From the NCBI GenBank assembly GCA_947460595.1, contig CANHGS010000017.1, positions 1-64,000 of the forward strand: a DNA stretch of 64,000 nucleotides, in the 5' to 3' direction. Within the stretch, counting starts at the first letter, position 1; each line of letters begins with the position of its first letter. Origin of the DNA: Bacteroidota bacterium. Its GTDB lineage: Bacteria > Bacteroidota > Bacteroidia > Chitinophagales > Chitinophagaceae. A program made the translations under genes and the position numbers. Positions 1 through 7,928 of this stretch are shown here, piece by piece. The notes below the pieces were generated by a model. That model worked only from the letters and a program-made list of their open reading frames with translations. It searched no databases and was not told the origin of the DNA.

Positions 1-149
1 CTCTTCACTCTTCACTTTCTTCCTCCTTCACTCTTCACTCTTCACTCTTCACTCTTCACTTTCTTCCTCCTTCACTCTTCACTCTTCACTCTTCACTCTT
101 CACTTTCTTCCTCCTCCTCTCTTCACTCTTCACTCTTCACTCTTCACTT
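1..149. repeat. Heptamer tandem array A (TTCACTC), cut by window start
   Basis: Runs of the 7-bp unit CTTCACT are interrupted every four or five units by a pyrimidine spacer of the form TTCTTCCTCC. The plus strand contains no G. The array overlaps the 3' end of the esterase gene on the minus strand: the last six codons and the TGA stop (130-132) are written in repeat sequence. The array probably continues left of the window. The same unit recurs at 11511, 11786 and 26602. Confidence 0.95.
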
Positions 150-966
150 TAACTCCCCACCCCCATCTCAAAAATGAAGGAAACGCTTGACCCCAAGTAG
201 GAACATCATGTTTACCTCCTTCAATCAATTGATAATGAATATGCGCATCAGTATATCCCTTTGCTTTTAATTCTACTATCAGGTCAAGTGTATCATCAAT
301 TGAATCAATAATTCCATTTTTATTTCTATCGGCTGTTTCGTCTAAACTGCCACATTGCAAATAAAAACGCAACCAAGGATAAAAATCTGCTTTCCTAATT
401 TGCAAATGCATGAGTCTATGTTTTTCATTATCATAGCCATCATCATACGCTTTTTTCCTCCACCACAGAGATCCACTAAACACAGCTACCCGGTTAAACT
501 GATTGGGGTGATTCCAAACAATATCTAAAGCACTTAGGGCACCTAAAGAAAACCCTGCAAACGACTTGTCTTTAAAGGATGGCATTTTCAACTCCCTTCT
601 CAGAAAAGGGATTAGCTCATCAAAAATAAACTTAGCATATAAACCAGCTTTAGCTCCCCTCCCATCAAAATCAGGTGAATAGGCTGTACCATATTCCATT
701 TTCCTATTGGGACCACCATGTATTCCTACACAAATCAAGGGTTCAATTTCAGCATGCTCCCATAACTTATTTAATAAGTTGTCAAAAGGCATGGAAAGTA
801 AGTCTTGACCATCATTGACCAATAAGAGACTATAATGTAAGGCAAGATTTATTTCTTTAGGGGTATAAATATCCAATACCACTTCTCGTTCCAAATAATC
901 TGAATGGAGTTGATACTGAATAATCTCTAAATTTTGAAAGGAAGTGGTTTCTTGGGTGGTTGGCAT
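130..966 (-). CDS. Putative esterase, enterochelin-esterase/esterase D type alpha/beta hydrolase
   Basis: An alpha/beta hydrolase of the PF00756 type, about 278 aa, without a visible signal peptide. The nucleophile elbow GFSLGA places the catalytic Ser near residue 140; Asp near 209 (CGSLDE) and His near 253 (GGKHD) complete the triad. Directly after the Asp lies DRNKNGIIDSID, which fits a 12-residue EF-hand or dockerin-type calcium loop. An upstream in-frame TTG at 972 is possible, but the ATG at 966 lies 3 nt after a perfect promoter box, so I chose it. The C-terminus (KVKSEE) is encoded by the heptamer repeat. It is divergent from two ATP-dependent ligase genes, a context in which such esterases may process an amide or ester product. 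The substrate is unknown. Confidence 0.85.
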   Translation of the reverse strand: MPTTQETTSFQNLEIIQYQLHSDYLEREVVLDIYTPKEINLALHYSLLLVNDGQDLLSMPFDNLLNKLWEHAEIEPLICVGIHGGPNRKMEYGTAYSPDFDGRGAKAGLYAKFIFDELIPFLRRELKMPSFKDKSFAGFSLGALSALDIVWNHPNQFNRVAVFSGSLWWRKKAYDDGYDNEKHRLMHLQIRKADFYPWLRFYLQCGSLDETADRNKNGIIDSIDDTLDLIVELKAKGYTDAHIHYQLIEGGKHDVPTWGQAFPSFLRWGWGVKVKSEE

Positions 967-969
967 TTT

Positions 970-977
970 CAAAAATA
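970..977 (-). promoter_or_regulatory. -7 box TATTTTTG, leaderless esterase promoter
   Basis: A perfect TAnnTTTG box on the minus strand; three A residues separate it from the ATG at 966. By the spacing seen at the SRP RNA gene, transcription should start at or next to the A of the AUG. Confidence 0.6.
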
Positions 978-1112
978 AGGACTGGTTAGAATTTTAACTT
1001 TAAAATATTTCAAAAAAACGCTCTTCTTTTCAAGTCTTGAAACCATGTTTTCAAATTTGACCGAGTTTTAGTAAATTGAATCTCTTATATCAGAATCCCT
1101 AAAATTAAAGCA

Positions 1113-2069
1113 ATGAAAAAAATAGGTGTGTTGTTTGGGCAAGAACGAAGCTTCCCCATGGCTTTTGTGGAAAGAGTTAATGAAAAGAAGATCCCAGGTA
1201 TTATTGCAGAACCCGTTAGAATTGATAAAGTGATGCAAGGAGAAGCCAGTGACTATGCTGTAATCATTGATAGGATTAGCCAGGATGTTCCATTCTATAG
1301 GGCTTATTTAAAAAATGCTGCTATTTGTGGTACCGCTGTTATTAATAATCCCTTTTGGTGGAGTGCAGATGAAAAATTCTTCAACAATTGTTTGGCTACA
1401 AAAATCAATGTCCCAGTACCTAAAACAGTGATTTTACCATCTAGAGAATTACCCTCTGATACTTCAGACCAGTCATTTAGCAACCTTTCTTTTCCGCTAG
1501 ATTGGGAGACCATTTTTAACTATGTTGGTTTTCCGGCCTATATGAAACCTTTTGCTGGTGGTGGTTGGAAGCATGTTTATAGGTTAGCAGATAAGGATGA
1601 TTTTTTTGAAAAGCATGGTGAAACAGGACAATTGGTCATGTTATTACAAGAAGAAATTGTGTTTGAAGAATACTATCGGTGCTATTGTATTGGAGGAAAA
1701 CACGTAAGAATCATGAGTTATGAACCAAGGAACCCTCACCATCTGCGTTATGCGGCAGACTTTGCACCATCTGCTGAAAAGCTTAAAATGATGGAAGACA
1801 TTGTTCTCAGAATTAACGCTTATTTGGGTTATGATTTTAATACGGTAGAATTAGCGCTAAGAGATGGTGTTGCTTATGCTATTGACTTCTGCAATCCTGC
1901 TCCTGATGCTGACATAAAAAGTGTTGGCCAGGCTAATTTTGATTGGGTAGTTGAAACTGCGGCTAATTATGCCATTGAAAAAGCACAGGCACAGCAACCC
2001 GGTCAAGACAATCTAACTTGGGGCGAATACCTTAAAAGAGGTGTTTCCAAACTTGGTTTGTATCCCTAA
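1113..2069 (+). CDS. ATP-grasp domain ligase (RimK-like)
   Basis: A 318-aa protein with an ATP-grasp fold: the nucleotide-binding lysine segment KPFAGGGWKHV near residue 145, the acidic hinge LLQEEIVFEEYY near 180, and a metal-binding end DFCNPAPDAD near 265. Such enzymes activate a carboxylate as acyl-phosphate and join it to an amine or thiol. Only 48 bp separate it from the GCS2-type ligase downstream, so the two are probably co-transcribed; the esterase is divergent. Iyer, Aravind and colleagues predicted that ATP-grasp and GCS2-like enzymes paired with hydrolases make peptide-like metabolites or modify proteins. That role is inferred here; neither substrate nor product can be read from the sequence. 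Confidence 0.85.
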   Translation: MKKIGVLFGQERSFPMAFVERVNEKKIPGIIAEPVRIDKVMQGEASDYAVIIDRISQDVPFYRAYLKNAAICGTAVINNPFWWSADEKFFNNCLATKINVPVPKTVILPSRELPSDTSDQSFSNLSFPLDWETIFNYVGFPAYMKPFAGGGWKHVYRLADKDDFFEKHGETGQLVMLLQEEIVFEEYYRCYCIGGKHVRIMSYEPRNPHHLRYAADFAPSAEKLKMMEDIVLRINAYLGYDFNTVELALRDGVAYAIDFCNPAPDADIKSVGQANFDWVVETAANYAIEKAQAQQPGQDNLTWGEYLKRGVSKLGLYP

Positions 2070-2106
2070 GGAATCAAATAAATCCGTATAACTGAAGTTT
2101 AAGAAC

Positions 2107-2114
2107 AAGGAGGT
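2107..2114 (+). promoter_or_regulatory. Strong Shine-Dalgarno sequence before the GCS2 ligase
   Basis: AAGGAGGT, a full complement to the usual 16S 3' end, lies 3 nt before the ATG at 2118. This is unusual here, because most genes in this window have no purine-rich RBS or appear leaderless. The spacing is short. Confidence 0.7.
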
Positions 2115-2117
2115 CAA

Positions 2118-3227
2118 ATGGGTAATTTGAATTACAAACAGTTCACCCTAGGGGTGGAAGAAGAATACATGGTATTGGATCCCAATACCAAAGAGTTGGC
2201 CAGCCACGAACAAAAAATTGTCATTGAAGGTCAAAAACTACTCAAGGACAAAGTGAAAGCAGAAATGCACCAAGCTGTTGTTGAAGTAGGAACAGATATC
2301 TGTCAAGATATTGATGAGGCATTTAAAGACGTGGCTACTTTGAGGGGTACCATTTCAGAAATAGCAGGAAGTCTTGGCTTTTGGATGGGAGCTTCAGGTA
2401 CCCACCCATTTAGCCATTGGGAGAGTCAATTGATTACAGACCATGTTAGGTACAATCAAATTGTGAACGAATTACAAGAAGCTGCTAGAAGCAACCTCAT
2501 TTTTGGACTACATGTACACGTGGGTATGGAAGACCGCAAAATGGCCATCCATATTGCCAATACGGCCAGGTATTTTCTGCCGCACGTATACGCATTGAGT
2601 ACCAACTCTCCTTTTTGGGAGGGCAGAGAAACAGGTTATAAATCTTTCCGTACCAAGGTATTTGACAAATTCCCTAGAACGGGGATACCTGATTATTTTG
2701 AAAGCATTGAAGCATATGAAAACTATGTTAACTTACTCATCAAAACCAATTGCATTGATAATGCCAAGAAAATCTGGTGGGATCTAAGGGTTCACCCTTT
2801 TTTCAATACTGTGGAATTTAGAATCTGCGATGTACCAATGACGGTTCAGGAAACCATTACTATTGCTGCCTTATTTCAAGCAATTTGTGCCAAGATTTAT
2901 AAGCTCCGCTCCAAAAACCTGAATTTCATGATCTATGAGCGAGCCCTGATTACAGAAAACAAATGGCGAGCAAGCCGATATGGTATTGACGGAACTTTAA
3001 TTGATTTTGGAAAAGAAACAGAAGTAAATACGCGTTTGCTCATTTATGAATTATTGGATTTTGTGGACGATGTGGTGGACGAATTGGGAAGCAGGCATAT
3101 GGTAGACCAAATTGCTAGAATATTTGAAAAAGGGACTGGCGCTGACCGTCAATTAGCAGTTTACCAACAAACGAATAGTCTGGTAACTGTGGTAGATTAT
3201 ATACATGATCAGTTTTTAGCTATTTAA
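2118..3227 (+). CDS. Carboxylate-amine ligase, GCS2 / YbdK family
   Basis: A 369-aa protein close to the usual length of YbdK-like ligases (about 370 aa). The glutamate-cysteine ligase type 2 signatures are visible: the N-terminal metal-binding LGVEEEYMVLD (residues 9-19), the GLHVHVGM segment near 130, and NTVEFRICDVP near 230. The family uses ATP to form an amide bond between a carboxylate (glutamate in characterised members) and an amine. It lies directly after an ATP-grasp ligase and ends at a strong terminator, so the two ligases form one unit. Whether they act in sequence on one product is inference. Glutathione synthesis is less likely, because no canonical GshB is adjacent. Confidence 0.9.
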   Translation: MGNLNYKQFTLGVEEEYMVLDPNTKELASHEQKIVIEGQKLLKDKVKAEMHQAVVEVGTDICQDIDEAFKDVATLRGTISEIAGSLGFWMGASGTHPFSHWESQLITDHVRYNQIVNELQEAARSNLIFGLHVHVGMEDRKMAIHIANTARYFLPHVYALSTNSPFWEGRETGYKSFRTKVFDKFPRTGIPDYFESIEAYENYVNLLIKTNCIDNAKKIWWDLRVHPFFNTVEFRICDVPMTVQETITIAALFQAICAKIYKLRSKNLNFMIYERALITENKWRASRYGIDGTLIDFGKETEVNTRLLIYELLDFVDDVVDELGSRHMVDQIARIFEKGTGADRQLAVYQQTNSLVTVVDYIHDQFLAI

Positions 3228-3250
3228 CTGCCTCATAATCACAGCATAAA

Positions 3251-3280
3251 AATCCTGAATGCGTTCATTCAGGATTTTTT
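3251..3280 (+). terminator. Rho-independent terminator after the amidoligase pair
   Basis: A perfect 11-bp stem (AATCCTGAATG / CATTCAGGATT) with a 4-nt loop is followed by a T run. It separates the ligase pair from the sigma-factor operon. Confidence 0.9.
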
Positions 3281-3345
3281 GTTTTCCTTAGCTTGGGAAA
3301 ACCCATTCAGGCAACATTTTTGCTACTAATAGTATCTTATAATAG

Positions 3346-3903
3346 TTGACAACAAAACAATCGCCGGTGACGCAAACCGATCTTATTAAAGGGTGTATCA
3401 GGCAAGAGGCAAATTGCCAACGAATGCTATTTGAGCAATTCGGAGGTAAAATGATGTCTGTTTGTTTAAGATACGCTAATGATGCTATGGAAGCCGAAGA
3501 CATTATGCAAGATGGATTTATTAAAGTATTCCAATACATCCATCAGTTCAAGTTTGAGGGCAGCTTTGAGGGTTGGATTAGAAGAATTATTGTTAATACG
3601 GCCATTAGACATTTAGAAAAAAAGAAATTACATTTTAAAGAAATTGATGAAAACAGTGGTAATACACCACAATTAGAACCATATGCCTATGCGCATTTAG
3701 GTCAGGAAGATTTGATGAAGTTGATTCATCATTTACCAGAAGGTTATCGAGTGGTTTTCAACTTGAATGTAATAGAAGGTTATAGTCATGATGAAATAGC
3801 AGAAATGCTTCATATACAACCCGGCACCAGCCGCAGCCAACTGGTGAAGGCAAGAAAAATGCTGCAACAACAAATCATACAATTACAAAAAATTGCTGTA
3901 TAA
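3346..3903 (+). CDS. ECF-type RNA polymerase sigma factor
   Basis: A sigma-70 family ECF factor of about 185 aa. Region 2 is seen in LRYANDAMEAEDIMQDGFIKVF and the following GWIRRIIVNTAIRHLEKKK; region 4 in LPEGYRVVFNLNVIEGYSHDEIAEML with the final SRSQLVKARKML helix. No ATG fits the family's usual N-terminus. The first start after the in-frame stop is TTG at 3346; GTG at 3367 is an equally good alternative (178 aa). The next gene begins 1 nt after the stop and carries an anti-sigma-like N-terminus, so the pair probably forms a regulatory unit. Confidence 0.92.
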   Translation: MTTKQSPVTQTDLIKGCIRQEANCQRMLFEQFGGKMMSVCLRYANDAMEAEDIMQDGFIKVFQYIHQFKFEGSFEGWIRRIIVNTAIRHLEKKKLHFKEIDENSGNTPQLEPYAYAHLGQEDLMKLIHHLPEGYRVVFNLNVIEGYSHDEIAEMLHIQPGTSRSQLVKARKMLQQQIIQLQKIAV

Positions 3904-3904
3904 T

Positions 3905-5224
3905 ATGACAGATCAATCGTTTGACAACTTCTTCAAGGAGAAGCTCAAAGATCACTCGGCGCCGGTGCCGGAGGGTCTATGGGAAAAAATCCGCCCGGAA
4001 AAGGAAAAGAAACCCATGGGTTTTATTCTTCCAAAACATATAGGAAAAGGATTGATTCTTGCTGCCGTAATTATGGGAGCTATTGGAATTGCTTTGAATA
4101 CCGGCAAAAGCAAAGATCCACAAATTGATGCTAGTAATTCCCCTGCTGAACTTCAGGATGCTACCATCAATACATCCAACAAACTTGTAACGCTAATTAG
4201 TAAAAGAGAGGCTTCCACTTCATTTTCATCTAATCCAAATTTGGATGCAAGTGATAATACCCCTACACCAACACTAGGGTTAAAGCATTCCATTTCTACC
4301 CTACTGGAAGCCAACCAAGTAACTGAAGAATCAATACCTGATTATACAAGTAACCACACAAGTGGTAAGACCATCCGCATGAGCAATCTGTCTAGTTTTC
4401 AACAATTAGGTACGGTTAACAAACAACTATCGGCAAATGCCCATGATAAAAAATTCAAAGCAATCATCATCTGTCCAACAGTAAGGGGAAAATCTTCTTC
4501 CTTTAATACAGATTGGGGAATGGAAATATTTGCTTCCCCAGACTATGCTTTCAAATCTGTCTCAAATATCAATGCTTCTGCACAATACTTGAATAGCAAA
4601 GACAGTAGTGAACAAATGCAAGTAGGATATTCTGCAGGTATTCGTTTAGTGAAACCTTTAAATGATCATTTCCTGCTGAAGATTGGACTTCAATATTCGC
4701 AAATCAACCAAAAATTTGTTTACAGAAGTGAGAATGAAATAAAAGTAACCACAGTCATTACTGCCAGAACCATTATTCGCTCCCCTGGAGATACTATTTT
4801 GGTTAGCGACACCAGTGTTTTGCAAACCATTGGATATAGTGTTAAGAATGTCAAAAATAGGTATCGTAGTATTGATATTCCTTTAACCCTAGGCTATGAA
4901 TTTGGGAATGACAACCTGCGCATAGGCATCAACGCGGGTGTCCTATTTAATGTCTCTTCTTGGTATCAGGGAGAAATGCTTGATACGGCTTATCAGGCAG
5001 TTTCCATTAGTAAAGCAAGTAATTCTTTGTATAAAACCAATATTGGCATGGGTCTTTATACTAGTCTCAGTATTCAAAAAAGGATCAGCGAAAACTCCTA
5101 CTTATTTTTTGAACCTTATTTCCGCTATAATTTAAAAAATATGACCAATGATTTGTCTCCTTATACACAACGTTTTCAGGCGGGAGGTTTGGCTATTGGT
5201 CTAAGATTTAACCTGAACAGATAA
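3905..5224 (+). CDS. Anti-sigma-like membrane protein with C-terminal outer-membrane beta-barrel-like domain
   Basis: A 439-aa protein. Residues 1-45 are charged and look cytoplasmic (FFKEKLKDHSAPVPEGLWEKI), much like N-terminal segments of proteins encoded after ECF factors in Bacteroidota. A hydrophobic helix follows at about 50-66, then a Ser/Thr/Asn-rich linker to about 185, then about 250 residues resembling PorT-type barrels (PF13568-like), with alternating strands and a terminal LAIGLRFNL. The ATG at 3905 directly follows the sigma-factor stop (TAATATG); an upstream TTG at 3893 would overlap it and is less likely. A single-pass inner-membrane anchor and a barrel in one chain is a topological puzzle. 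Binding of the sigma factor is inferred from position only. Confidence 0.7.
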   Translation: MTDQSFDNFFKEKLKDHSAPVPEGLWEKIRPEKEKKPMGFILPKHIGKGLILAAVIMGAIGIALNTGKSKDPQIDASNSPAELQDATINTSNKLVTLISKREASTSFSSNPNLDASDNTPTPTLGLKHSISTLLEANQVTEESIPDYTSNHTSGKTIRMSNLSSFQQLGTVNKQLSANAHDKKFKAIIICPTVRGKSSSFNTDWGMEIFASPDYAFKSVSNINASAQYLNSKDSSEQMQVGYSAGIRLVKPLNDHFLLKIGLQYSQINQKFVYRSENEIKVTTVITARTIIRSPGDTILVSDTSVLQTIGYSVKNVKNRYRSIDIPLTLGYEFGNDNLRIGINAGVLFNVSSWYQGEMLDTAYQAVSISKASNSLYKTNIGMGLYTSLSIQKRISENSYLFFEPYFRYNLKNMTNDLSPYTQRFQAGGLAIGLRFNLNR

Positions 5225-5279
5225 ATCTGGGCAACAAAACAAGTAACCAATGTATCTCACTAATAATAACGGGATGAAC

Positions 5280-6287
5280 ATGAAAAGAACTGTTTCCATT
5301 TTACCCATTGTCTTGCTCCTTTTATTAGGATCCTGCGCCAAAGAAGGTTTGAATAATGATTTCAAACCCTATAATAACTATGAATTAAATGATACTGCAT
5401 GGGTTAAAACCATCAGCAATAACGCTAGTATTTTTTCGCTGGCAGACAGCATTTTTCAAAAATCCTATTTTACAGATTCTATAGATTTGACCAAGGATCA
5501 AAATATTCAATTTGGTGACAATTTTGAAATGGAGTTTAAGGGTAATTGTTTGACTAATGGCACTGGATTATTACAAGATGGTAAAGCCAAAATTGAAATC
5601 ATCAAAATCTTAAAAAAAGGAGATTTTATCAAAGCTTTTAGACCTAATAGTAATAATGGATTCCCTTTAGAAACTGGTGGTGCATTTTTTGTTCGGGTTT
5701 CCAAAAATGGCACTGAATTGGTACTAGCTCCTGGAACAAGTTTGAAAATTAAATGGATAGATATAGAAGCCCCTAAATTTAATATGCAAGCCTATTTGGG
5801 CAAGGAAGGATTTCCCATTCCTAACGGAGCTTTAGACTCCTCACACAATTGGTTCCCAGACACTGACACTAGCTGGTTGAAGCCATGGGTCAAAAACATA
5901 GGAAACAGTGAAAAAAGAGGATATATTCTTGAAACTAAAAAACTCAGATGGATAAGTGCACAACATGCGTTGATGCCCAATACCAAACTCACTAATATTT
6001 ATGGCATTTTGCCTCCTAATTTCACCAATAAGAATACCTTAGTATTTGCGGTATTTGCTAATACAAGAACTGTTTTGTCTCTGAAAAGTGATTTTGCGAG
6101 TAGGAGTTTTACAACTGGCAATATTCCCTTAGGCACTAAAATGACCTTAGTATCCATTTCAAAGATTGATACAGATTTTTACTTAGGAATCAAATTGATT
6201 AATGATGTTGGAACAATAGTGAATTATAGTTTAAGTCCTGAAAAGAAAAATTTGACACAAATATTGGAGTTTTTAAACAGCTTATAG
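5280..6287 (+). CDS. Hypothetical lipoprotein
   Basis: A 335-aa protein starting MKRTVSILPIVLLLLLGSC; the LLGSC lipobox gives a lipidated Cys at residue 19. I see no family motif after it; the rest is soluble and rich in Asn, Lys and Thr. Upstream in-frame ATGs at 5250 and 5274 only add a short polar leader, so 5280 is the better start. It lies 55 bp after the barrel protein and before a terminator, so it is probably the third gene of the sigma-factor unit. Function unknown. Confidence 0.75.
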   Translation: MKRTVSILPIVLLLLLGSCAKEGLNNDFKPYNNYELNDTAWVKTISNNASIFSLADSIFQKSYFTDSIDLTKDQNIQFGDNFEMEFKGNCLTNGTGLLQDGKAKIEIIKILKKGDFIKAFRPNSNNGFPLETGGAFFVRVSKNGTELVLAPGTSLKIKWIDIEAPKFNMQAYLGKEGFPIPNGALDSSHNWFPDTDTSWLKPWVKNIGNSEKRGYILETKKLRWISAQHALMPNTKLTNIYGILPPNFTNKNTLVFAVFANTRTVLSLKSDFASRSFTTGNIPLGTKMTLVSISKIDTDFYLGIKLINDVGTIVNYSLSPEKKNLTQILEFLNSL

Positions 6288-6319
6288 CGTTTATTATAAG
6301 AATCATCGGGGGATGATTT

Positions 6320-6346
6320 AAAGGGCTGCTTTTTTGTAGCCCTTTT
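6320..6346. terminator. Bidirectional terminator
   Basis: The stem AAAGGGCT / AGCCCTTT, extended by two pairs, encloses a T-rich loop and is followed by T residues. It lies between convergent genes (lipoprotein plus, exported protein minus). A second small hairpin, ATCATC/GATGAT, lies at 6302-6317. Confidence 0.8.
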
Positions 6347-6362
6347 CTATTTTCAAATCAGC

Positions 6363-7292
6363 TTATTTTTTAAAATCAAACAGGGTAGCTGTAAAAACAG
6401 CCCTTTCTCTTTTCTTGAAGATGACATCCCAATCGCCTTTATATCTTAGTACAGATGGCACTGTAAGACCAGCAAATCTTGTCATTTCTACTTCCATACT
6501 CACCTCAAAATCATAGACACCTGCCTTGTAGCTCAAGCTGTAATTTCTACCTAATACTTCTAAGGTTTTCATATTGAACCAAGTAACCATTTGGTCTACC
6601 ACTATCTGGTCTTTCTTCAAACCTTTTAATTCTTCCTTGGGTTCAATGCTGAATACATAGGCTAATTCTTTGTGATACTCTACAATATCTAGTTTATAGG
6701 TATAATATTTCTGAGCGTGCTCATCATAAAGGTCTAGCTTATCTCCAATAAAGGGAATACCGGGAATTTTTTTTCCGGGATTGAAAAACAACATTTTCAA
6801 TTGCTCTTTGTGTTTGTCAATTCCAGATTTACCAGAAGCCGTTAGAGACTTCCCCTTTACATAATTATTCTCTCCACAAATTTTACCTTTTGTAAAAAAC
6901 AATCCTGCATACAATTCTGGTGTGAGGTAATTATAATTCCCTTTTTTATCATAGAAATCACCGGTAGTGTTTTCTTCCAATACATCCATGGTTCTACATC
7001 CCTCCACCCTATTCTGTCTTGTTTTACTACTCAAGGAGGCTTTTACGCCTCCTTTTTTATCCATCATCCGGATATCGTTATAAGATGAGAAACCAAGAAT
7101 TCTTAGGTTACGGAATGCCTTATAAAAACTAGTATCCTCTTTAATAGTAACCAACAAGCGCTTATAGTCAAAATTGTTTCTTACTACTACCTCAGCCAAT
7201 GTAAATGGTTGCTTGTCAATTGTAATAGTAGTATCCTGTGCGCTGGACAGCATGGAAAAGAGCAACAAAAAAGCTACTAGTATTTGCCTCAT
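6363..7292 (-). CDS. Hypothetical exported protein
   Basis: A 309-aa protein with a clear signal peptide (MRQILVAFLLLFSMLSSAQ, cleavage after SAQ). I recognise no family for the mature part; it is basic with many aromatic residues, and C-terminal beta-strand-like segments end in TATLFDF. Its ATG overlaps the stop codon of def in an ATGA arrangement, indicating translational coupling. The coupling is clear, but a functional link to peptide deformylase is not implied. Confidence 0.75.
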   Translation of the reverse strand: MRQILVAFLLLFSMLSSAQDTTITIDKQPFTLAEVVVRNNFDYKRLLVTIKEDTSFYKAFRNLRILGFSSYNDIRMMDKKGGVKASLSSKTRQNRVEGCRTMDVLEENTTGDFYDKKGNYNYLTPELYAGLFFTKGKICGENNYVKGKSLTASGKSGIDKHKEQLKMLFFNPGKKIPGIPFIGDKLDLYDEHAQKYYTYKLDIVEYHKELAYVFSIEPKEELKGLKKDQIVVDQMVTWFNMKTLEVLGRNYSLSYKAGVYDFEVSMEVEMTRFAGLTVPSVLRYKGDWDVIFKKRERAVFTATLFDFKK

Positions 7293-7867
7293 TTTGGGAA
7301 GACCATTTTATAATCAACTTTAATTTTTCCCTTGTTAATATCATTAAGTTTTCCCTGCAACAGCTTTTTGCGCAATGGTTTAATATAGTCAATAAACAAT
7401 TTTCCATCAATATGATCATACTCGTGTAAAATTACCCTAGCCGTAATTCCATTAAAAGATGCTGTATGTTCAACAAATTGCTCGTCTAGGTAACTAAGTA
7501 TTACTGTTTCTTGTCTATAAACGTCTTCTCTAATCTTTGGAATACTCAAACATCCTTCATTATATGCCCACTCCTCTCCTTCCAAATCCACAATATGTGC
7601 ATTGATAAATACTTTTTTAAGACCCGGACCATCTGGATAGAGGTCTAATTCATCTTCTTCCAAGTTTTCAAAAATCTGAACACTATCCATTACAAATAAT
7701 CGGATATCTCTATTAATCTGGGGCGCTGCCAGCCCTACTCCATTGCTAGCATACATGGTTTCCCACATATCTTCAATGAGTTTATTTAAATCAGGATAAT
7801 TGGCATCAATATCCTTGCACATTTTTCTAAGTACGGGTGCGCCATAAGCAACTATGGGAAGAATCAT
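7289..7867 (-). CDS. def: Peptide deformylase
   Basis: A 192-aa enzyme that removes the N-formyl group from nascent proteins. All three family motifs are present: GVGLAAPQ (residues 43-50), EGCLSIP (104-110, metal-binding Cys106) and HEYDH (148-152, two metal His and the catalytic Glu). It has its own promoter (7890-7921) and is followed by an exported protein whose start overlaps its stop. Confidence 0.98.
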   Translation of the reverse strand: MILPIVAYGAPVLRKMCKDIDANYPDLNKLIEDMWETMYASNGVGLAAPQINRDIRLFVMDSVQIFENLEEDELDLYPDGPGLKKVFINAHIVDLEGEEWAYNEGCLSIPKIREDVYRQETVILSYLDEQFVEHTASFNGITARVILHEYDHIDGKLFIDYIKPLRKKLLQGKLNDINKGKIKVDYKMVFPK

Positions 7868-7889
7868 CTAATAAACTGTTTAGTGGCAG

Positions 7890-7921
7890 CAAAAATACCT
7901 TCAAAAGCCCCAACCAGCAAA
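7890..7921 (-). promoter_or_regulatory. Promoter of def: TTTG-N20-TATTTTTG
   Basis: On the minus strand a -33 TTTG (7918-7921) and a perfect -7 box TATTTTTG (7890-7897) are 20 bp apart, the textbook Bacteroidota arrangement. The predicted leader before the def ATG is about 18 nt. Confidence 0.75.
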
Positions 7922-7928
7922 TTGTTCC

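Noticed and set aside
1..149. Possible CRISPR array
   Set aside because: The unit is 7 bp and there are no unique spacers of 25-40 bp; it is a simple tandem repeat.
3288..3539. 83-codon minus-strand frame over the sigma-factor start
   Set aside because: Antisense shadow of the ECF gene with no coding features.
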